Shown here piece after piece: positions 34,180 to 42,959 of a stretch of DNA of 58,201 nt (positions are counted from its first letter, which is position 1; the number at the start of each line of letters is the position of its first letter). The notes beneath the pieces are model-generated. The model saw only the letters and a list, made by a program, of their open reading frames with translations. It made no database searches and had not been told where the DNA came from. The position numbers were made by a program, and so were the translations under genes. This stretch comes from Methylocystis sp. Sn-Cys (lineage in GTDB: Bacteria > Pseudomonadota > Alphaproteobacteria > Rhizobiales > Beijerinckiaceae): NCBI RefSeq assembly GCF_016745395.1, contig NZ_JAERVJ010000012.1:1-58201 (forward strand), written 5' to 3'.

Positions 34180-34296
34180 TGGGACGCTTTCAACATTATC
34201 GAGGGTCTTGTCGACCACATTCTCCTTGGCGTGCATCACGGCGGTTGGGCCTTGGCGGCTAACGGGCGCCGCAGCCCCGCGCCCGAAACAGGCTGA
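34180..34296 (+). pseudogene. Remnant of a DUF2243 membrane protein gene
   Basis: One frame reads WDAFNIIEGLVDHILLGVHH and then GGWALAANGRRSPAPETG before a stop codon. The first 20 residues match the distinctive DUF2243 C-terminal signature, W-x-x-F-N-x-x-E-G-L-x-D-H-x-L-L-G-x-H-H. Nothing upstream encodes the rest of a DUF2243 protein: the preceding bases lead into an R1 repeat and the NMN adenylyltransferase gene. I call it the decayed 3' end of a lost gene. No start codon or ribosome-binding site is present. Confidence 0.6.
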
Positions 34297-34308
34297 GCGG
34301 AAAGCGCC

Positions 34309-34833
34309 TCAGCTTTCTTGCGCAGGTTTTTCCCCGGCCGAGGCGCGCGCTTGCGCTTTGCGCCGGCGCCGCTCGCGCAGACGCTGGGCTTCGACGTCAC
34401 GGCCAGCCTCGAAGGTCAGCGCGAAATACATCAGAATGAGGATGGCGTTGACGCCGATGAGCCAATAGCCGCCGATGAAGAAGCCCGGCGTGCTCAGCGT
34501 CATGAAAATCTGCGCGCTGGCGATGAGAAGCCAGAGCACGCCGCCCCAAGGGGTCGCAAGCCACAGGCCGACGCCCGCGACGAGGTCGAGCACTGCGAAG
34601 AAGACGATCGAGAGGGCGGCGTTCAGCGGCATGGCGTCGAAGATCGACTGCTGCGCGGTCAGCACGATGCGCCAATGCATCAGTCCCTGCAGGAGCCAGA
34701 AGAGCGCCACAATGCGCATGAAGCGCGATAGCAGCATGCCCCATTTCGCCGCTTCGCCCGCAGGGCCGGGATCGCCGACGCGGATCGGTCGGTAAGGATC
34801 GTCGCCGTCGTCGTAAATGGTGGGGTCGGCCAT
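34309..34833 (-). CDS. DUF6163-like membrane protein
   Basis: 174 residues from ATG 34833. A short acidic N-terminus (MADPTIYDDGDDPYRPIRVG) leads into four membrane helices (MRIVALFWLLQGLMHW, ALSIVFFAVLDLVAGVGLWL, GVLWLLIASAQIFMTL and YWLIGVNAILILMYFAL). An Arg-rich cytoplasmic tail ends the protein. The pattern agrees with what I recall of the Rhizobiales family DUF6163, whose function is unknown. It follows trpE in the same direction, beyond 54 bases. Confidence 0.72.
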   Translation of the reverse strand: MADPTIYDDGDDPYRPIRVGDPGPAGEAAKWGMLLSRFMRIVALFWLLQGLMHWRIVLTAQQSIFDAMPLNAALSIVFFAVLDLVAGVGLWLATPWGGVLWLLIASAQIFMTLSTPGFFIGGYWLIGVNAILILMYFALTFEAGRDVEAQRLRERRRRKAQARASAGEKPAQES

Positions 34834-34889
34834 CAACGGTCCTTAACGGCTGAGCGGGCCTTTAGAAAGAGGCCCGCTCGCTTGTCTTT

Positions 34890-36422
34890 CTATTGGCCGC
34901 GGCGCGCGCGGGAGGCGAAGCGCACGGCTTCCTCCGCAGCGCGGAACAGCGCCTTGGCCTTGTTCACGCATTCGCGGTTTTCATATTCCGGCTCGCTGTC
35001 GTAGACGACGCCCGCGCCGGCCTGAACATGCATCTTGCCGTCCTTGACGATCGCCGTGCGCAGCACGATGCAGGTGTCCATCTGCCCGCCCGAGCCGAAA
35101 TAGCCGATGCAGCCGCCGTAGATGCCGCGCTTGTCGGTTTCCAGCTCGTCGATGATCTCCATGGCGCGCACCTTGGGCGCGCCGGAGACCGTGCCGGCCG
35201 GAAAGCCCGCTGCGAGCGCGTCGATGCAGTCGAAGCGCGCGTCATCCAGCTCGCCTTCGACATTCGAGACGATATGCATGACGTGGCTGTAGCGTTCGAT
35301 CGTGAAACTATCGGTCACGCGCACAGTGCCCGTCTTTGCCACGCGGCCGACGTCGTTGCGGCCGAGGTCGAGCAGCATCAGATGTTCCGCGCGCTCCTTC
35401 TCGTCGGCGAGAAGCTCTGCGGCAAGGCGCTCGTCCTCGACTTTGGTCTCGGCGCGCCAGCGCGTGCCGGCGATGGGGCGGATCGTCACCTTGCCGTCCG
35501 CGACGCGCACGAGAATCTCGGGGCTCGAGCAGACGATCTGGAAATCGCCAAAGTCGAGGAAACACAGGAACGGCGCCGGATTGACGCGGCGAAGGGCGCG
35601 ATAGAGCGCGAAGGCGGGGAGGGCAAAAGGCGCCGTGAAGCGCTGCGACAGCACGACCTGAAAGATGTCGCCGGCGCGGATATATTCCTTGGCGCGCTCG
35701 ACCATTTCGAGAAAGCGCGACTTGGGCGTATTGGAGACGGACTCCTGCGCCAAAAGCTGCGGATCGCAGCCAGCGTCGCGGTGGTCGAGCGGCGCCTCCA
35801 GCGTTGCGACGACCTTGTCGAGACGCGTCAGCGCCGCTTCATAGGCCGCCTTCGCCGTCACGCCTTCGCGCGGGCGCACCGGCGTGACGATTGAGATTTC
35901 GTCCTTCACCGTATCGAAGACGACCATCACCGTCGGGCGCAGCAGCAGCGCGTCGGGGACGCCGATCTTGTCTTCCTTGGCGGGCGCCAGACGTTCCATC
36001 TGGCGCACCATGTCATAGCCCAGATAGCCGAAGACGCCCGCCGCCATGGGCGGAAGCTGCGTGGCCGCGGGAATCGCGGATTCGGCGATGAGCTGGCGCA
36101 GCGCCATGAGAGGGGGCGCATCGCAGGGAACGAAGGCGTTCTTATTGCCGAGCGCGTTGCGGTTGATCTCGGCCTTGTCGCCCACGGCCCGGAAGATCAC
36201 ATCCGGGTCGAGGCCGATCATCGAATAGCGGCCCCGCGCCGCGCCGCCTTCCACTGATTCCAGCAGGAAGGCCGCGCCGTCGCGCGCACCCGACAGCTTC
36301 AGATAGGCGGAGACGGGCGTCTCCAGATCGCCGACAAGGCGCGTGACGACGAGCCGCGGCCGGCCCGCGTCGTAATCGGCGGCAAAGGCCTCGACGTCCG
36401 GCTCGAATGTAGCGCCGGTCAT
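34890..36422 (-). CDS. trpE: Anthranilate synthase component I
   Basis: 510 residues. Chorismate-binding motifs are intact: LCFLDFGDFQIVCSSPEILV, IRPIAGTRWRAE, HLMLLDLGRNDVGRVAK, FPAGTVSGAPKVRAMEII and KRGIYGGCIGYFG. The N-terminal LLESVEGG region is the usual Trp feedback site. It forms anthranilate from chorismate with ammonia from TrpG, which is encoded about 10.5 kb away on the other strand. Its ATG overlaps the ppiD stop codon (ATGA, 36419-36422). No leader peptide or attenuator is visible because ppiD lies directly upstream. Confidence 0.95.
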   Translation of the reverse strand: MTGATFEPDVEAFAADYDAGRPRLVVTRLVGDLETPVSAYLKLSGARDGAAFLLESVEGGAARGRYSMIGLDPDVIFRAVGDKAEINRNALGNKNAFVPCDAPPLMALRQLIAESAIPAATQLPPMAAGVFGYLGYDMVRQMERLAPAKEDKIGVPDALLLRPTVMVVFDTVKDEISIVTPVRPREGVTAKAAYEAALTRLDKVVATLEAPLDHRDAGCDPQLLAQESVSNTPKSRFLEMVERAKEYIRAGDIFQVVLSQRFTAPFALPAFALYRALRRVNPAPFLCFLDFGDFQIVCSSPEILVRVADGKVTIRPIAGTRWRAETKVEDERLAAELLADEKERAEHLMLLDLGRNDVGRVAKTGTVRVTDSFTIERYSHVMHIVSNVEGELDDARFDCIDALAAGFPAGTVSGAPKVRAMEIIDELETDKRGIYGGCIGYFGSGGQMDTCIVLRTAIVKDGKMHVQAGAGVVYDSEPEYENRECVNKAKALFRAAEEAVRFASRARRGQ

Positions 36423-38317
36423 TCCTTTTCGGCGCCCGTCGCCATCTGCAGGGCTTTTTCGTTGATCTCGACGTTGAGCGCCTTTTCGAGGCCGCCGACA
36501 TATTGCTCGAGCAGGTCGTTTTGCAGTGCGGGCTTCAACTGCTCGGCGATCGTCTTCGATTCGATCGAGTTCGGATCGAAGGGCGGCGTCTGCGCGTCCT
36601 TGACGACGAAGATCAGCCGGCCGCCATCGACGGAGACCGAGCCGGCGCCGCCCGGCGCGACCTCGAAGAACTGCACGATCGTATTGGTGTTGAAGTCCGG
36701 GCGCTGGGCGCGCTTCACGTCGGTTGCGCGCTGTACGTCGAGGTTCAGCTCCTTGGCGACGGCGTCGATCGGCTGGCCGCCCTTGATCTTGGCGACGATG
36801 TCGTCGGCCTTGGCGGTGAGCGCCTTCTGGGCGCTCTCGGCGCGCATGGCTTCGGCGACAGCGCTCTTCACTTCGTCGAAGGTCTTCTGGCGAGCGGGCT
36901 CGATTGCATTGATCTCGAACCAGACATAGCCGCCGTCACGCGTCCCGACCGTTTCGTTGTCGACGCCGACGTCGGAGGCGAAGGCGGCCTTGAGCAGATC
37001 GGCGCCTGCCGGGGCGTCGACTGATTTGCCGTCCTTGCCATTGCCGGCGTCGTCCACGGCGTCGATCGTGCGGGTCTTCAGGCCGACGGCGGCGGCGGCT
37101 TCGGCGAGCGTTTTGCCGGAGGCGCGCTGATCCTCCACCGCCTCGTGCAGACGGCGCACTTCCGGCGCGGCCCTCTGCTGGGCGACCTCGGCCTTGAGCT
37201 GGTCCGCAACCTGTTCATAGGTCTTGGTGACGACGGCCGGCGAAATCTTCTTCACGACCGAGACGACCGTGCCGAAAGCGGTGGTCACAGGCTCGGCCAC
37301 GCCAGGCTGGGGCAAAGCGAAGACGGCCGCGCCCACCTTGGCGTCGCCGAAGTCGCGCTGCTCGACGAAGCCGAGGTCCACGTCCTTCGGATTACGCTTG
37401 AGTTCGACCGCGAGGGCGTCGACGTCCATGCCGCCTTTGAGCTTGGCGAGCGCCTCCTCGGCTTCCTTCTCGGTTTTGAAGACGAGCTGACGGACCTCGC
37501 GCTTCTCCGGCGCGCCGAAGCGCTTGGTTTTCACGTCGTCATAGAGCTTGCGGGCGTCCGCGTCGGAAATATCGGCGGGCTTGGCGACGGTCGCCGGGCT
37601 CACTTCCAGCGTCGTGATCTTGCGATATTCCTTGGCGCGGAAGCTCTGCTCGCGATCGTCGAAATATTTCTTCAGCTCTTCGTCGCTGGGCGCCTTCGCC
37701 TCGCCGGCGGCGGAGACCGGCAGGATGACATAATCGACCGAGCGCGCCTCGTTGCGGAAGCGATGGATCGCCTCGATCATCAGCCTGGGCGGCTCGACGC
37801 CGTTGATGACGAGGTCGGTGAGCGTCTTGCGCAGATAGGCGCCCTTCTGGTCGGCGACGAAGCTGCGCTCCGTATAGCCATTGTCGCGGGCGATGGCCTT
37901 GAACTTCTCGGCGTCGAATTTGCCGTTGGTCTGGAAGGCCTTCTCATTGGAGATCAGCCGCTGGACGGTGTCGTCGCTGGCGGCGAGGCCAAGGTTACGG
38001 GCTTTCTGGTCGAGCGCGACGTCGGTGACGAGGCGTTCGAGCACCTGAAGGTCCATGCCTGCCTTATGCGCCTCTTCGGCGGTGACGGCGTGGCGCAGGC
38101 GCTGCTGGATGCGGCGCAGATCGTTCTGAAAGGCGGTGCGGAACTGGTCCACCGTGACCTCGCCCGAGCCCACCTTGGCGAGGCGCTGGGAGGTCATGCC
38201 GCGAAAGACGTCGCCGACGCCCCAGATCGCGAAACTGATGACGATAACGCCCATCACAACCGCCATGATGGCGCGGCCGATCCAGTTCTGCGAAGCGACG
38301 CGCAGGCCCTCGAGCAT
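36419..38317 (-). CDS. ppiD: PpiD-type periplasmic peptidyl-prolyl isomerase
   Basis: 632 residues from ATG 38317. A cytoplasmic start and one membrane anchor (AIMAVVMGVIVISFAIWGVG) precede a SurA-N-like chaperone domain (about 35-200). A parvulin domain lies at about 260-370 (KREVRQLVFKTEKEAEEALA, then LGFVEQRDFGD, VFALPQPGVAEPV and TAFGTVVSV). A second degenerate parvulin-like region and a C-terminal helix follow. It helps fold exported and outer-membrane proteins. In Rhizobiales it sits between tpiA and trpE; here the trpE link is kept, but 3.5 kb separates it from tpiA. Confidence 0.88.
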   Translation of the reverse strand: MLEGLRVASQNWIGRAIMAVVMGVIVISFAIWGVGDVFRGMTSQRLAKVGSGEVTVDQFRTAFQNDLRRIQQRLRHAVTAEEAHKAGMDLQVLERLVTDVALDQKARNLGLAASDDTVQRLISNEKAFQTNGKFDAEKFKAIARDNGYTERSFVADQKGAYLRKTLTDLVINGVEPPRLMIEAIHRFRNEARSVDYVILPVSAAGEAKAPSDEELKKYFDDREQSFRAKEYRKITTLEVSPATVAKPADISDADARKLYDDVKTKRFGAPEKREVRQLVFKTEKEAEEALAKLKGGMDVDALAVELKRNPKDVDLGFVEQRDFGDAKVGAAVFALPQPGVAEPVTTAFGTVVSVVKKISPAVVTKTYEQVADQLKAEVAQQRAAPEVRRLHEAVEDQRASGKTLAEAAAAVGLKTRTIDAVDDAGNGKDGKSVDAPAGADLLKAAFASDVGVDNETVGTRDGGYVWFEINAIEPARQKTFDEVKSAVAEAMRAESAQKALTAKADDIVAKIKGGQPIDAVAKELNLDVQRATDVKRAQRPDFNTNTIVQFFEVAPGGAGSVSVDGGRLIFVVKDAQTPPFDPNSIESKTIAEQLKPALQNDLLEQYVGGLEKALNVEINEKALQMATGAEKE

Positions 38318-38554
38318 ATTCCGGTTCCCCGTTCGTGTTTTCGGGAGCTTTCTGCTCCCATTTTGGCGCGGACTATAGGGAGGGGCGCGGGCCGTGGCAA
38401 TGACAAGCGCGAACGACACGCGCCCCGGCGCTCATACATGCAGCGTTAAGGTTCCACACAGGACAATTGGAGATGGCTCCCGTGAGCCGCAGTCGCCCGA
38501 GGTTCTCCGGGCGGCCCTTTCGCCCGACCTTTTGGAACCGACCTGGAACTCAAA

Positions 38555-38887
38555 ATGAAAAAGACATTCGCCCTCGTCGCCGTCGTTGCTGTCGCTGCGC
38601 CGCTTGCGGGCTGCTACACGCCCGAGAGCCGGGCGGTGGGCGGCGGCGCCATCGGGGCGCTGGCCGGCGCCGGAATCGGCGGGTTGGCCGGCGGCGGCCG
38701 TGGCGCGCTTGCCGGCTCCCTGATCGGCGGCGCGACTGGCGCCGCCGCCGGGGCCTTGACCGCGCCGCCGCCGCCCCCGCCGCCACCCGAATACTATTAT
38801 GACGCCCCGCCGCCAGCTTATGGCGGCTACCGCCGTTCGAGAGGCTACTATTATCAGTCGCCCGACTGCGGGCCCTACGGCTGCTGA
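38555..38887 (+). CDS. Glycine-zipper lipoprotein
   Basis: 110 residues. The signal peptide MKKTFALVAVVAVAAPLAGC has a lipobox LAGC (Cys20). Residues about 30-70 are a repeated Gly/Ala zipper (GGGAIGALAGAGIGGLAGGG and similar), followed by a poly-Pro run (PPPPPPPP) and a Tyr-rich tail ending in DCGPYGC. It resembles the YMGG/Gly-zipper lipoproteins of alphaproteobacteria, of unknown envelope role. It is divergent from ppiD. Confidence 0.8.
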   Translation: MKKTFALVAVVAVAAPLAGCYTPESRAVGGGAIGALAGAGIGGLAGGGRGALAGSLIGGATGAAAGALTAPPPPPPPPEYYYDAPPPAYGGYRRSRGYYYQSPDCGPYGC

Positions 38888-39375
38888 TGGAATCGAGGAC
38901 TGAGGGCGGAGTGGCTCCCAAATTCTACTGCAACACGCCGTCGGCGCGGCTGCGCGTTGTTCTGCGCAATGCGCTTGGCGTGATCCTGATCGCAGGGGTC
39001 GTGAGAGCGGCTTTGGCGATCGGCGCGGCGCTCCAATAGCGCGCTTTCCGCTCGCAGCAGACGCCGTTCCCCTGCGACGGCGTCTGCGCCCCATCCTTGC
39101 GCGCCTTTTGGCGCCGCGTCGCCCAAGTCTCGCCCGATAAAGAGCGCGATTCGCGCGCTTCAAGGCCCTCACGCAAATTTTTTCTCTGAAACTTCGTTCA
39201 AAAACAGCGGCCTACTTGCCGGCAGGCAAGCGCTCGCGTAACGGTTGAGACGCTGAAGCTGACGGGGCCGAATTCGCCCGGGCAACGGCTCCGGGGCGAG
39301 CGCTTGGCCCACGGAGCTCGACGAAAAAATGTGCGGCGATTAACGCAACGCCCAAGCGCCTCAAAAGGAACAGCT
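38888..39375. other. 488-base intergenic region with a strong hairpin
   Basis: I find no supported gene. The main structure is a perfect ten-bp inverted repeat, CAGACGCCGT (39058-39067) and ACGGCGTCTG (39077-39086), with a nine-base loop. A minus-strand frame from 39176 has no family resemblance or ribosome-binding site. The last part, after 39175, is AT-richer and probably carries the promoter of the next gene. Confidence 0.5.
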
Positions 39376-39819
39376 ATGCTGCGATCTTTCGGTCTTGCAG
39401 GAATGATGACGCTCGTACTCTTTTCTGTCCCCGCAAAGGCTTTCGATGTGGTGGATCATGATTACGGCGGACGCGTGGAGCCCTATGTGGCGCGCGTTCA
39501 GGAAGCGCAGGCGCGCGGGGAGCCGGTGCGCATCGGGGCGGTCGAATGCGATTCGTCCTGCACGCTTTATCTTGCCGCCAAGCGCTCCTGCGTGTCGCCG
39601 GGCGCTGTCTTCGGTTTCCATGCGCCATGGGTCGGCGGGCCGACCAGCGGCGTCGTCGATCCGCAGATGACGGCGGTTTTCGCCTCCGCCTATAAGCCGC
39701 CGCTGCGGCGCATCTTCCTCAATCACGTGCGCAATTCGCGCGGCGCGGTGCCGGGGCCGCTGCTGAAGATCAGCGGCGCGCAGCTCGCCAGCCTCGGCTA
39801 CCGTCTCTGCGCCGAATAA
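39376..39819 (+). CDS. Exported ClpP-like (COG3904-type) protein
   Basis: 147 residues from ATG 39376, with AAAGGA upstream. A signal peptide (MLRSFGLAGMMTLVLFSVPAKA) precedes VEPYVARVQEAQARGEPVRI, the block VECDSSCTLYLAAKRSCVSP, and AVFGFHAPWVGG. The pattern CxSxCTLYL...FGFHAP is that of predicted periplasmic proteins with a ClpP/crotonase-like fold (COG3904). The equivalents of the catalytic Ser and His may be in SSCT and FHAP. The substrate is unknown. It is convergent with acr3, 13 bases away. Confidence 0.7.
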   Translation: MLRSFGLAGMMTLVLFSVPAKAFDVVDHDYGGRVEPYVARVQEAQARGEPVRIGAVECDSSCTLYLAAKRSCVSPGAVFGFHAPWVGGPTSGVVDPQMTAVFASAYKPPLRRIFLNHVRNSRGAVPGPLLKISGAQLASLGYRLCAE

Positions 39820-39832
39820 GCGGCAGCGAGGG

Positions 39833-40888
39833 CTAATCGGCCGGCGCGACCTGGGTCTCGCGTATCGCGCCGCGCTCGTACCAGCCCTTGCTGCGGTTTA
39901 CGATGGAGCAGACGCTGAGCATCACCGGCACTTCGATCAGCACGCCGACGACAGTCGCCAGCGCGGCGCCGGAGTCGAAACCAAAGAGGCTGATCGCCGC
40001 CGCCACGGCGAGCTCGAAGAAATTGCTGGCCCCGATGAGCGCCGAGGGGCCGGCAACGCAATGCGCTTCTCCGAAAAGACGATTGAGCGCATAGGCGAGC
40101 GCGGAATTGAAATAGACCTGGATGAGGATCGGAACCGCGAGCAAGCCGATGATCGCCGGCTGGCGGATGATCTGTTCGCCCTGAAAGCCGAACAGCAGGA
40201 CCAGCGTCGCCAGCAGCGCGACGAGCGACAGCGGGCCAATCTTGGCAAGCGCCTGGGAGAGGCGCGTCTCGCCGCCAGAGGCGATGAGGCGGCTGCGCGC
40301 AATCTGCGCCGCGATCACCGGGACGATGATGTAAAGAGCCACCGAGAGCAACAGCGTGTCCCAAGGCACGGTGATCGACGAGAGCCCGAGCAGCAGCCCG
40401 ACGATCGGCGCAAAGGCGACGATCATAATGGCGTCGTTGAGCGCCACTTGGCTTAGCGTGAAATGCGGCTCGCCCTTGGTGAGGCTCGACCAGACGAAGA
40501 CCATCGCCGTGCAGGGCGCCGCCGCGAGCAGGATGAGCCCGGCGATGTAGGAGTCGATCTGCTCGGCGGGCAGATAGGGCCGAAACAGATGGCCGATGAA
40601 GAGCCAGCCGAGCAGCGCCATCGAGAAGGGCTTCACCGCCCAATTGACGAAAAGCGTCACGCCGATGCCGCGCCAATGGCGCCCCACTTCTTTCAGCGCG
40701 GCGAAGTCGATCTTCATGAGCATCGGCACGATCATCAACCAGATGAGCGCCGCGACAGGCAGATTGACCTTCGCGATTTCGAGCGCGCCGAGCGCGTGGA
40801 AGAAGCCCGGCAGAAAGTGCCCGAGCCCGACGCCCGCGACGATGCAGAGGGCGACCCAAAGCGTCAGATAGCGTTCGAAAATCGTCAC
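39833..40888 (-). CDS. acr3: Arsenite efflux transporter ACR3
   Basis: 351 residues, ten membrane helices of the ACR3/BASS superfamily. The conserved Cys126 in LLAAAPCTAMVFVWSSLTKG is the residue needed for arsenite transport, and GPSALIGASNFFELAVAAAI matches the later family motif. It exports As(III) from the cytoplasm. The GTG start at 40888 overlaps the arsC stop codon (GTGA), so it is translationally coupled. It is the last gene of arsR-arsC-acr3. Confidence 0.94.
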   Translation of the reverse strand: MTIFERYLTLWVALCIVAGVGLGHFLPGFFHALGALEIAKVNLPVAALIWLMIVPMLMKIDFAALKEVGRHWRGIGVTLFVNWAVKPFSMALLGWLFIGHLFRPYLPAEQIDSYIAGLILLAAAPCTAMVFVWSSLTKGEPHFTLSQVALNDAIMIVAFAPIVGLLLGLSSITVPWDTLLLSVALYIIVPVIAAQIARSRLIASGGETRLSQALAKIGPLSLVALLATLVLLFGFQGEQIIRQPAIIGLLAVPILIQVYFNSALAYALNRLFGEAHCVAGPSALIGASNFFELAVAAAISLFGFDSGAALATVVGVLIEVPVMLSVCSIVNRSKGWYERGAIRETQVAPAD

Positions 40889-41415
40889 GGCGTTTGCTCC
40901 GCTTCTCGAGCGGTCACGCCCTCGGTCTCGCCGATTTCGCGCAGGCGCGCGCCGACCGCCAGGCGATCGAGACGATGCAGAGGGATCGCGCAGAACTGCT
41001 CGATGCGATTCTTGAGGTAGCGAAAGGCGAGGGCGAAGGCGCGCTGCTTCTCTATGTCCGCGCCGTCCTCGGCGGCGGGGTCTTCGATGCCCCAATGCGC
41101 GGTCATCGGCTGGCCCGGCCAGAGCGGGCAGGCTTCGCCCGCGGCGTTGTCGCAGACGGTGAAGACGAAATCCATCTGCGGCGCGCCGGGGACTGCGAAT
41201 TCGTCCCAGTTCTTGGAGCGAAAGCCGTCATGCGGAAAGCCCATCTTCTCCAGCGTCAGCAGGGCGTAGGGGTTGACCTCGCCCTTCGGATGGCTGCCGG
41301 CGGAAAATGCCTTGAATCGGCCGGCGCCGAGCTGGCGCAGTATGCTCTCGGCCATGATCGAGCGGGCGCTGTTGCCCGTGCACAGGAACAATACGTTGTA
41401 GATCTTCTCTGTCAT
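40885..41415 (-). CDS. arsC: Arsenate reductase, low-molecular-weight phosphatase type
   Basis: 176 residues. The P-loop LFLCTGNSARSIMAESIL places the nucleophile at Cys12. The redox pair is probably among the cysteines of VFTVCDNAAGEACPLWPG, the thioredoxin-linked ArsC arrangement. A C-terminal extension of about 35 residues (RYLKNRIEQFCAIPLHRLDR) goes beyond the minimal fold. It reduces As(V) to As(III) for export by ACR3. Its ATG overlaps the arsR stop codon as ATGA. Confidence 0.93.
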   Translation of the reverse strand: MTEKIYNVLFLCTGNSARSIMAESILRQLGAGRFKAFSAGSHPKGEVNPYALLTLEKMGFPHDGFRSKNWDEFAVPGAPQMDFVFTVCDNAAGEACPLWPGQPMTAHWGIEDPAAEDGADIEKQRAFALAFRYLKNRIEQFCAIPLHRLDRLAVGARLREIGETEGVTAREAEQTP

Positions 41416-41750
41416 TGTCCGGATTCACATTTCGAGAGGGAGAGTATTTGAGCCGGCGCGCATCCGGCTCCGCCGCAGCAGTCTTCGACGAGGAAGCGAC
41501 TGAGCGCGTTCAGTTGCGAAAGATCGGCGCGATAGACGACGCTGCGTCCGTTGCGGGCGCTGGTGACCAGCTTTGCGTGGGAGAGGACGTTGAGATGGGC
41601 CGAAAGCGTATTTTGCGGCACGCTGAGGAAGCGCGCCAGCTCGCCGGCCGGCAGGCCCTTGGGCTCGGCGCAAACGAGAGCTCGAAAAGCCTCGAGCCGG
41701 GTCTGCTGCGAGAGCGCGGCGAGGCAGGCGAGGGCGGTTTCTGTTTCCAT
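41412..41750 (-). CDS. arsR: ArsR-family metalloregulator
   Basis: 112 residues. The winged helix reads LAALSQQTRLEAFRALVCAE, PAGELARFLSVPQNTLSAHL and VTSARNGRSVVYRADLSQL. The helix-3 CxxC of E. coli ArsR is absent; instead cysteines lie at the C-terminus (Cys91, Cys92, Cys97, Cys108), as in ArsR proteins with a C-terminal As(III) site. It should repress its own arsR-arsC-acr3 operon until arsenite binds. Confidence 0.92.
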   Translation of the reverse strand: METETALACLAALSQQTRLEAFRALVCAEPKGLPAGELARFLSVPQNTLSAHLNVLSHAKLVTSARNGRSVVYRADLSQLNALSRFLVEDCCGGAGCAPAQILSLSKCESGQ

Positions 41751-41762
41751 GATTCTGGATAT

Positions 41763-41786
41763 ATCGATTTATTGTGACAAGTCGAT
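41763..41786. promoter_or_regulatory. Candidate ArsR operator
   Basis: An inverted repeat ATCGA-14 bases-TCGAT lies 13 bases upstream of the arsR ATG in an AT-rich island between arsR and the divergent tpiA. Its position fits autorepression. It has not been compared with known operators. Confidence 0.4.
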
Positions 41787-41864
41787 GGCGCCGCCACATG
41801 CGCCATATTGCGAGTCTGTCAGCTTCTGTTACGTAACATTTTTAAGCTCGAAGGATTCTCCTGC

Positions 41865-42617
41865 ATGGATCGCTGCCCGCTCGTCGCCGGAAACTGGAAA
41901 ATGAACGGGCTCATCGCCTCGCTTGCGGAAATCGCGTCGATGGGGACGGGGTATGATCTCGCGCTGAAGAAAAAGGTCGAGCTGATCATCTGCCCGCCCG
42001 CGACGCTGATCGGGCTTGCGCTCGATGTCGCCCTGCTCAACGGGATCGGGCTCGGCGGGCAGGATTGCCACGCCGCCGAAAGCGGCGCCCATACCGGCGA
42101 TATTTCCGCCGAGATGCTGAAGGACGCCGGCGCTACTTATGTCATCCTTGGGCACAGCGAACGCCGGGCCGATCACGGCGAGACCGACAATGTCGTGCGG
42201 GTGAAGGCCACGGCGGCGCTGCGCGCCGGGTTGAAGCCCATCATCTGCGTCGGCGAGACGCGCCACGAGCGGGAGGCGGGGGAAGCGCTGTCGGTCGTGG
42301 GCCGGCAGATCGAGGCGTCGCTTCCCGAAGACGCGCCGGGAACGATCGTCGTCGCCTATGAGCCGGTCTGGGCGATCGGCACGGGGCTCACCCCGACGCT
42401 GGAAGATGTCGCGCAAATGCACGCTTTCGCGCGGGAGCGGATCGAGGCGCGGCTCGGCGGCGGTAAGAGCGAGGATGTGCGCGTACTTTACGGCGGCTCG
42501 GTGAAGCCCGCGAATGCGCGGGAGCTGATGGGCGTGCCGAATGTCGACGGCGCGCTGGTTGGCGGGGCGAGCCTGACGGCGCGGGATTTCATGGCGATCG
42601 CCGAGGCGTATCGGTAA
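41865..42617 (+). CDS. tpiA: Triose-phosphate isomerase
   Basis: 250 residues from ATG 41865. Active-site residues are all present: Asn10 and Lys12 in AGNWKMNG, His97 in VILGHSERR, and Glu166 in [13 protein letters not shown], with the phosphate loop YGGSVKPAN. It interconverts DHAP and glyceraldehyde-3-phosphate. It is divergent from arsR. In related genomes it is divergent from ppiD, which here lies 3.5 kb to the left. Confidence 0.96.
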   Translation: MDRCPLVAGNWKMNGLIASLAEIASMGTGYDLALKKKVELIICPPATLIGLALDVALLNGIGLGGQDCHAAESGAHTGDISAEMLKDAGATYVILGHSERRADHGETDNVVRVKATAALRAGLKPIICVGETRHEREAGEALSVVGRQIEASLPEDAPGTIVVAYEPVWAIGTGLTPTLEDVAQMHAFARERIEARLGGGKSEDVRVLYGGSVKPANARELMGVPNVDGALVGGASLTARDFMAIAEAYR

Positions 42618-42620
42618 CGG

Positions 42621-42959
42621 CTAAATAATCGCCACCAGGCCATGAGCCTTGACAAGCGACAGCAGCTTGAGGGACGGGCCGCTTGGTTTTTTCTCGCCGC
42701 GCTCCCATTCGCTGACGAGCTTCGGCCGGACGTTCAAGGCGCGCGCAAATATCCCTTGGCTGACGCCCTCACGTTCGCGCAGGGCAAGGATTTCCTTCCC
42801 GCTCATCGGCTCCACCGGGGTGAGGCACGCGACGTCGAATTCGCGCATCGTTCTCGCGTCCAAAAGGCCGATTCTGTGAAGGCCGCTCGCCGTCTCGTGC
42901 AGGGCCTCGGCCATGTCGCTGCGGCAACCATTCTTTGCCTGCTTCAAGATTTCCGACAT
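42621..42959 (-). CDS. Orphan HigA/NadS-like XRE regulator
   Basis: 112 residues from ATG 42959. The N-terminal half (DMAEALHETASGLHRIGLLD, then MREFDVACLTPVEPMSGKEI) and the helix-turn-helix (ALREREGVSQGIFARALNVR, then PKLVSEWERGEKKPSGPSLK) follow type II antitoxins of the HigA/NadS group. The toxin gene normally precedes it; the upstream 160 bases to ndk hold no RelE/HigB-like frame. It is therefore a solitary antitoxin-like repressor. It is convergent with tpiA, with stop codons three bases apart. Confidence 0.85.
   Translation of the reverse strand: MSEILKQAKNGCRSDMAEALHETASGLHRIGLLDARTMREFDVACLTPVEPMSGKEILALREREGVSQGIFARALNVRPKLVSEWERGEKKPSGPSLKLLSLVKAHGLVAII

Noticed and set aside
38925-39176. 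An 83-codon minus-strand frame in the gap before the ClpP-like gene
   Set aside because: There is no ribosome-binding site, its composition is like random GC-rich DNA, and it includes the 10-bp hairpin.
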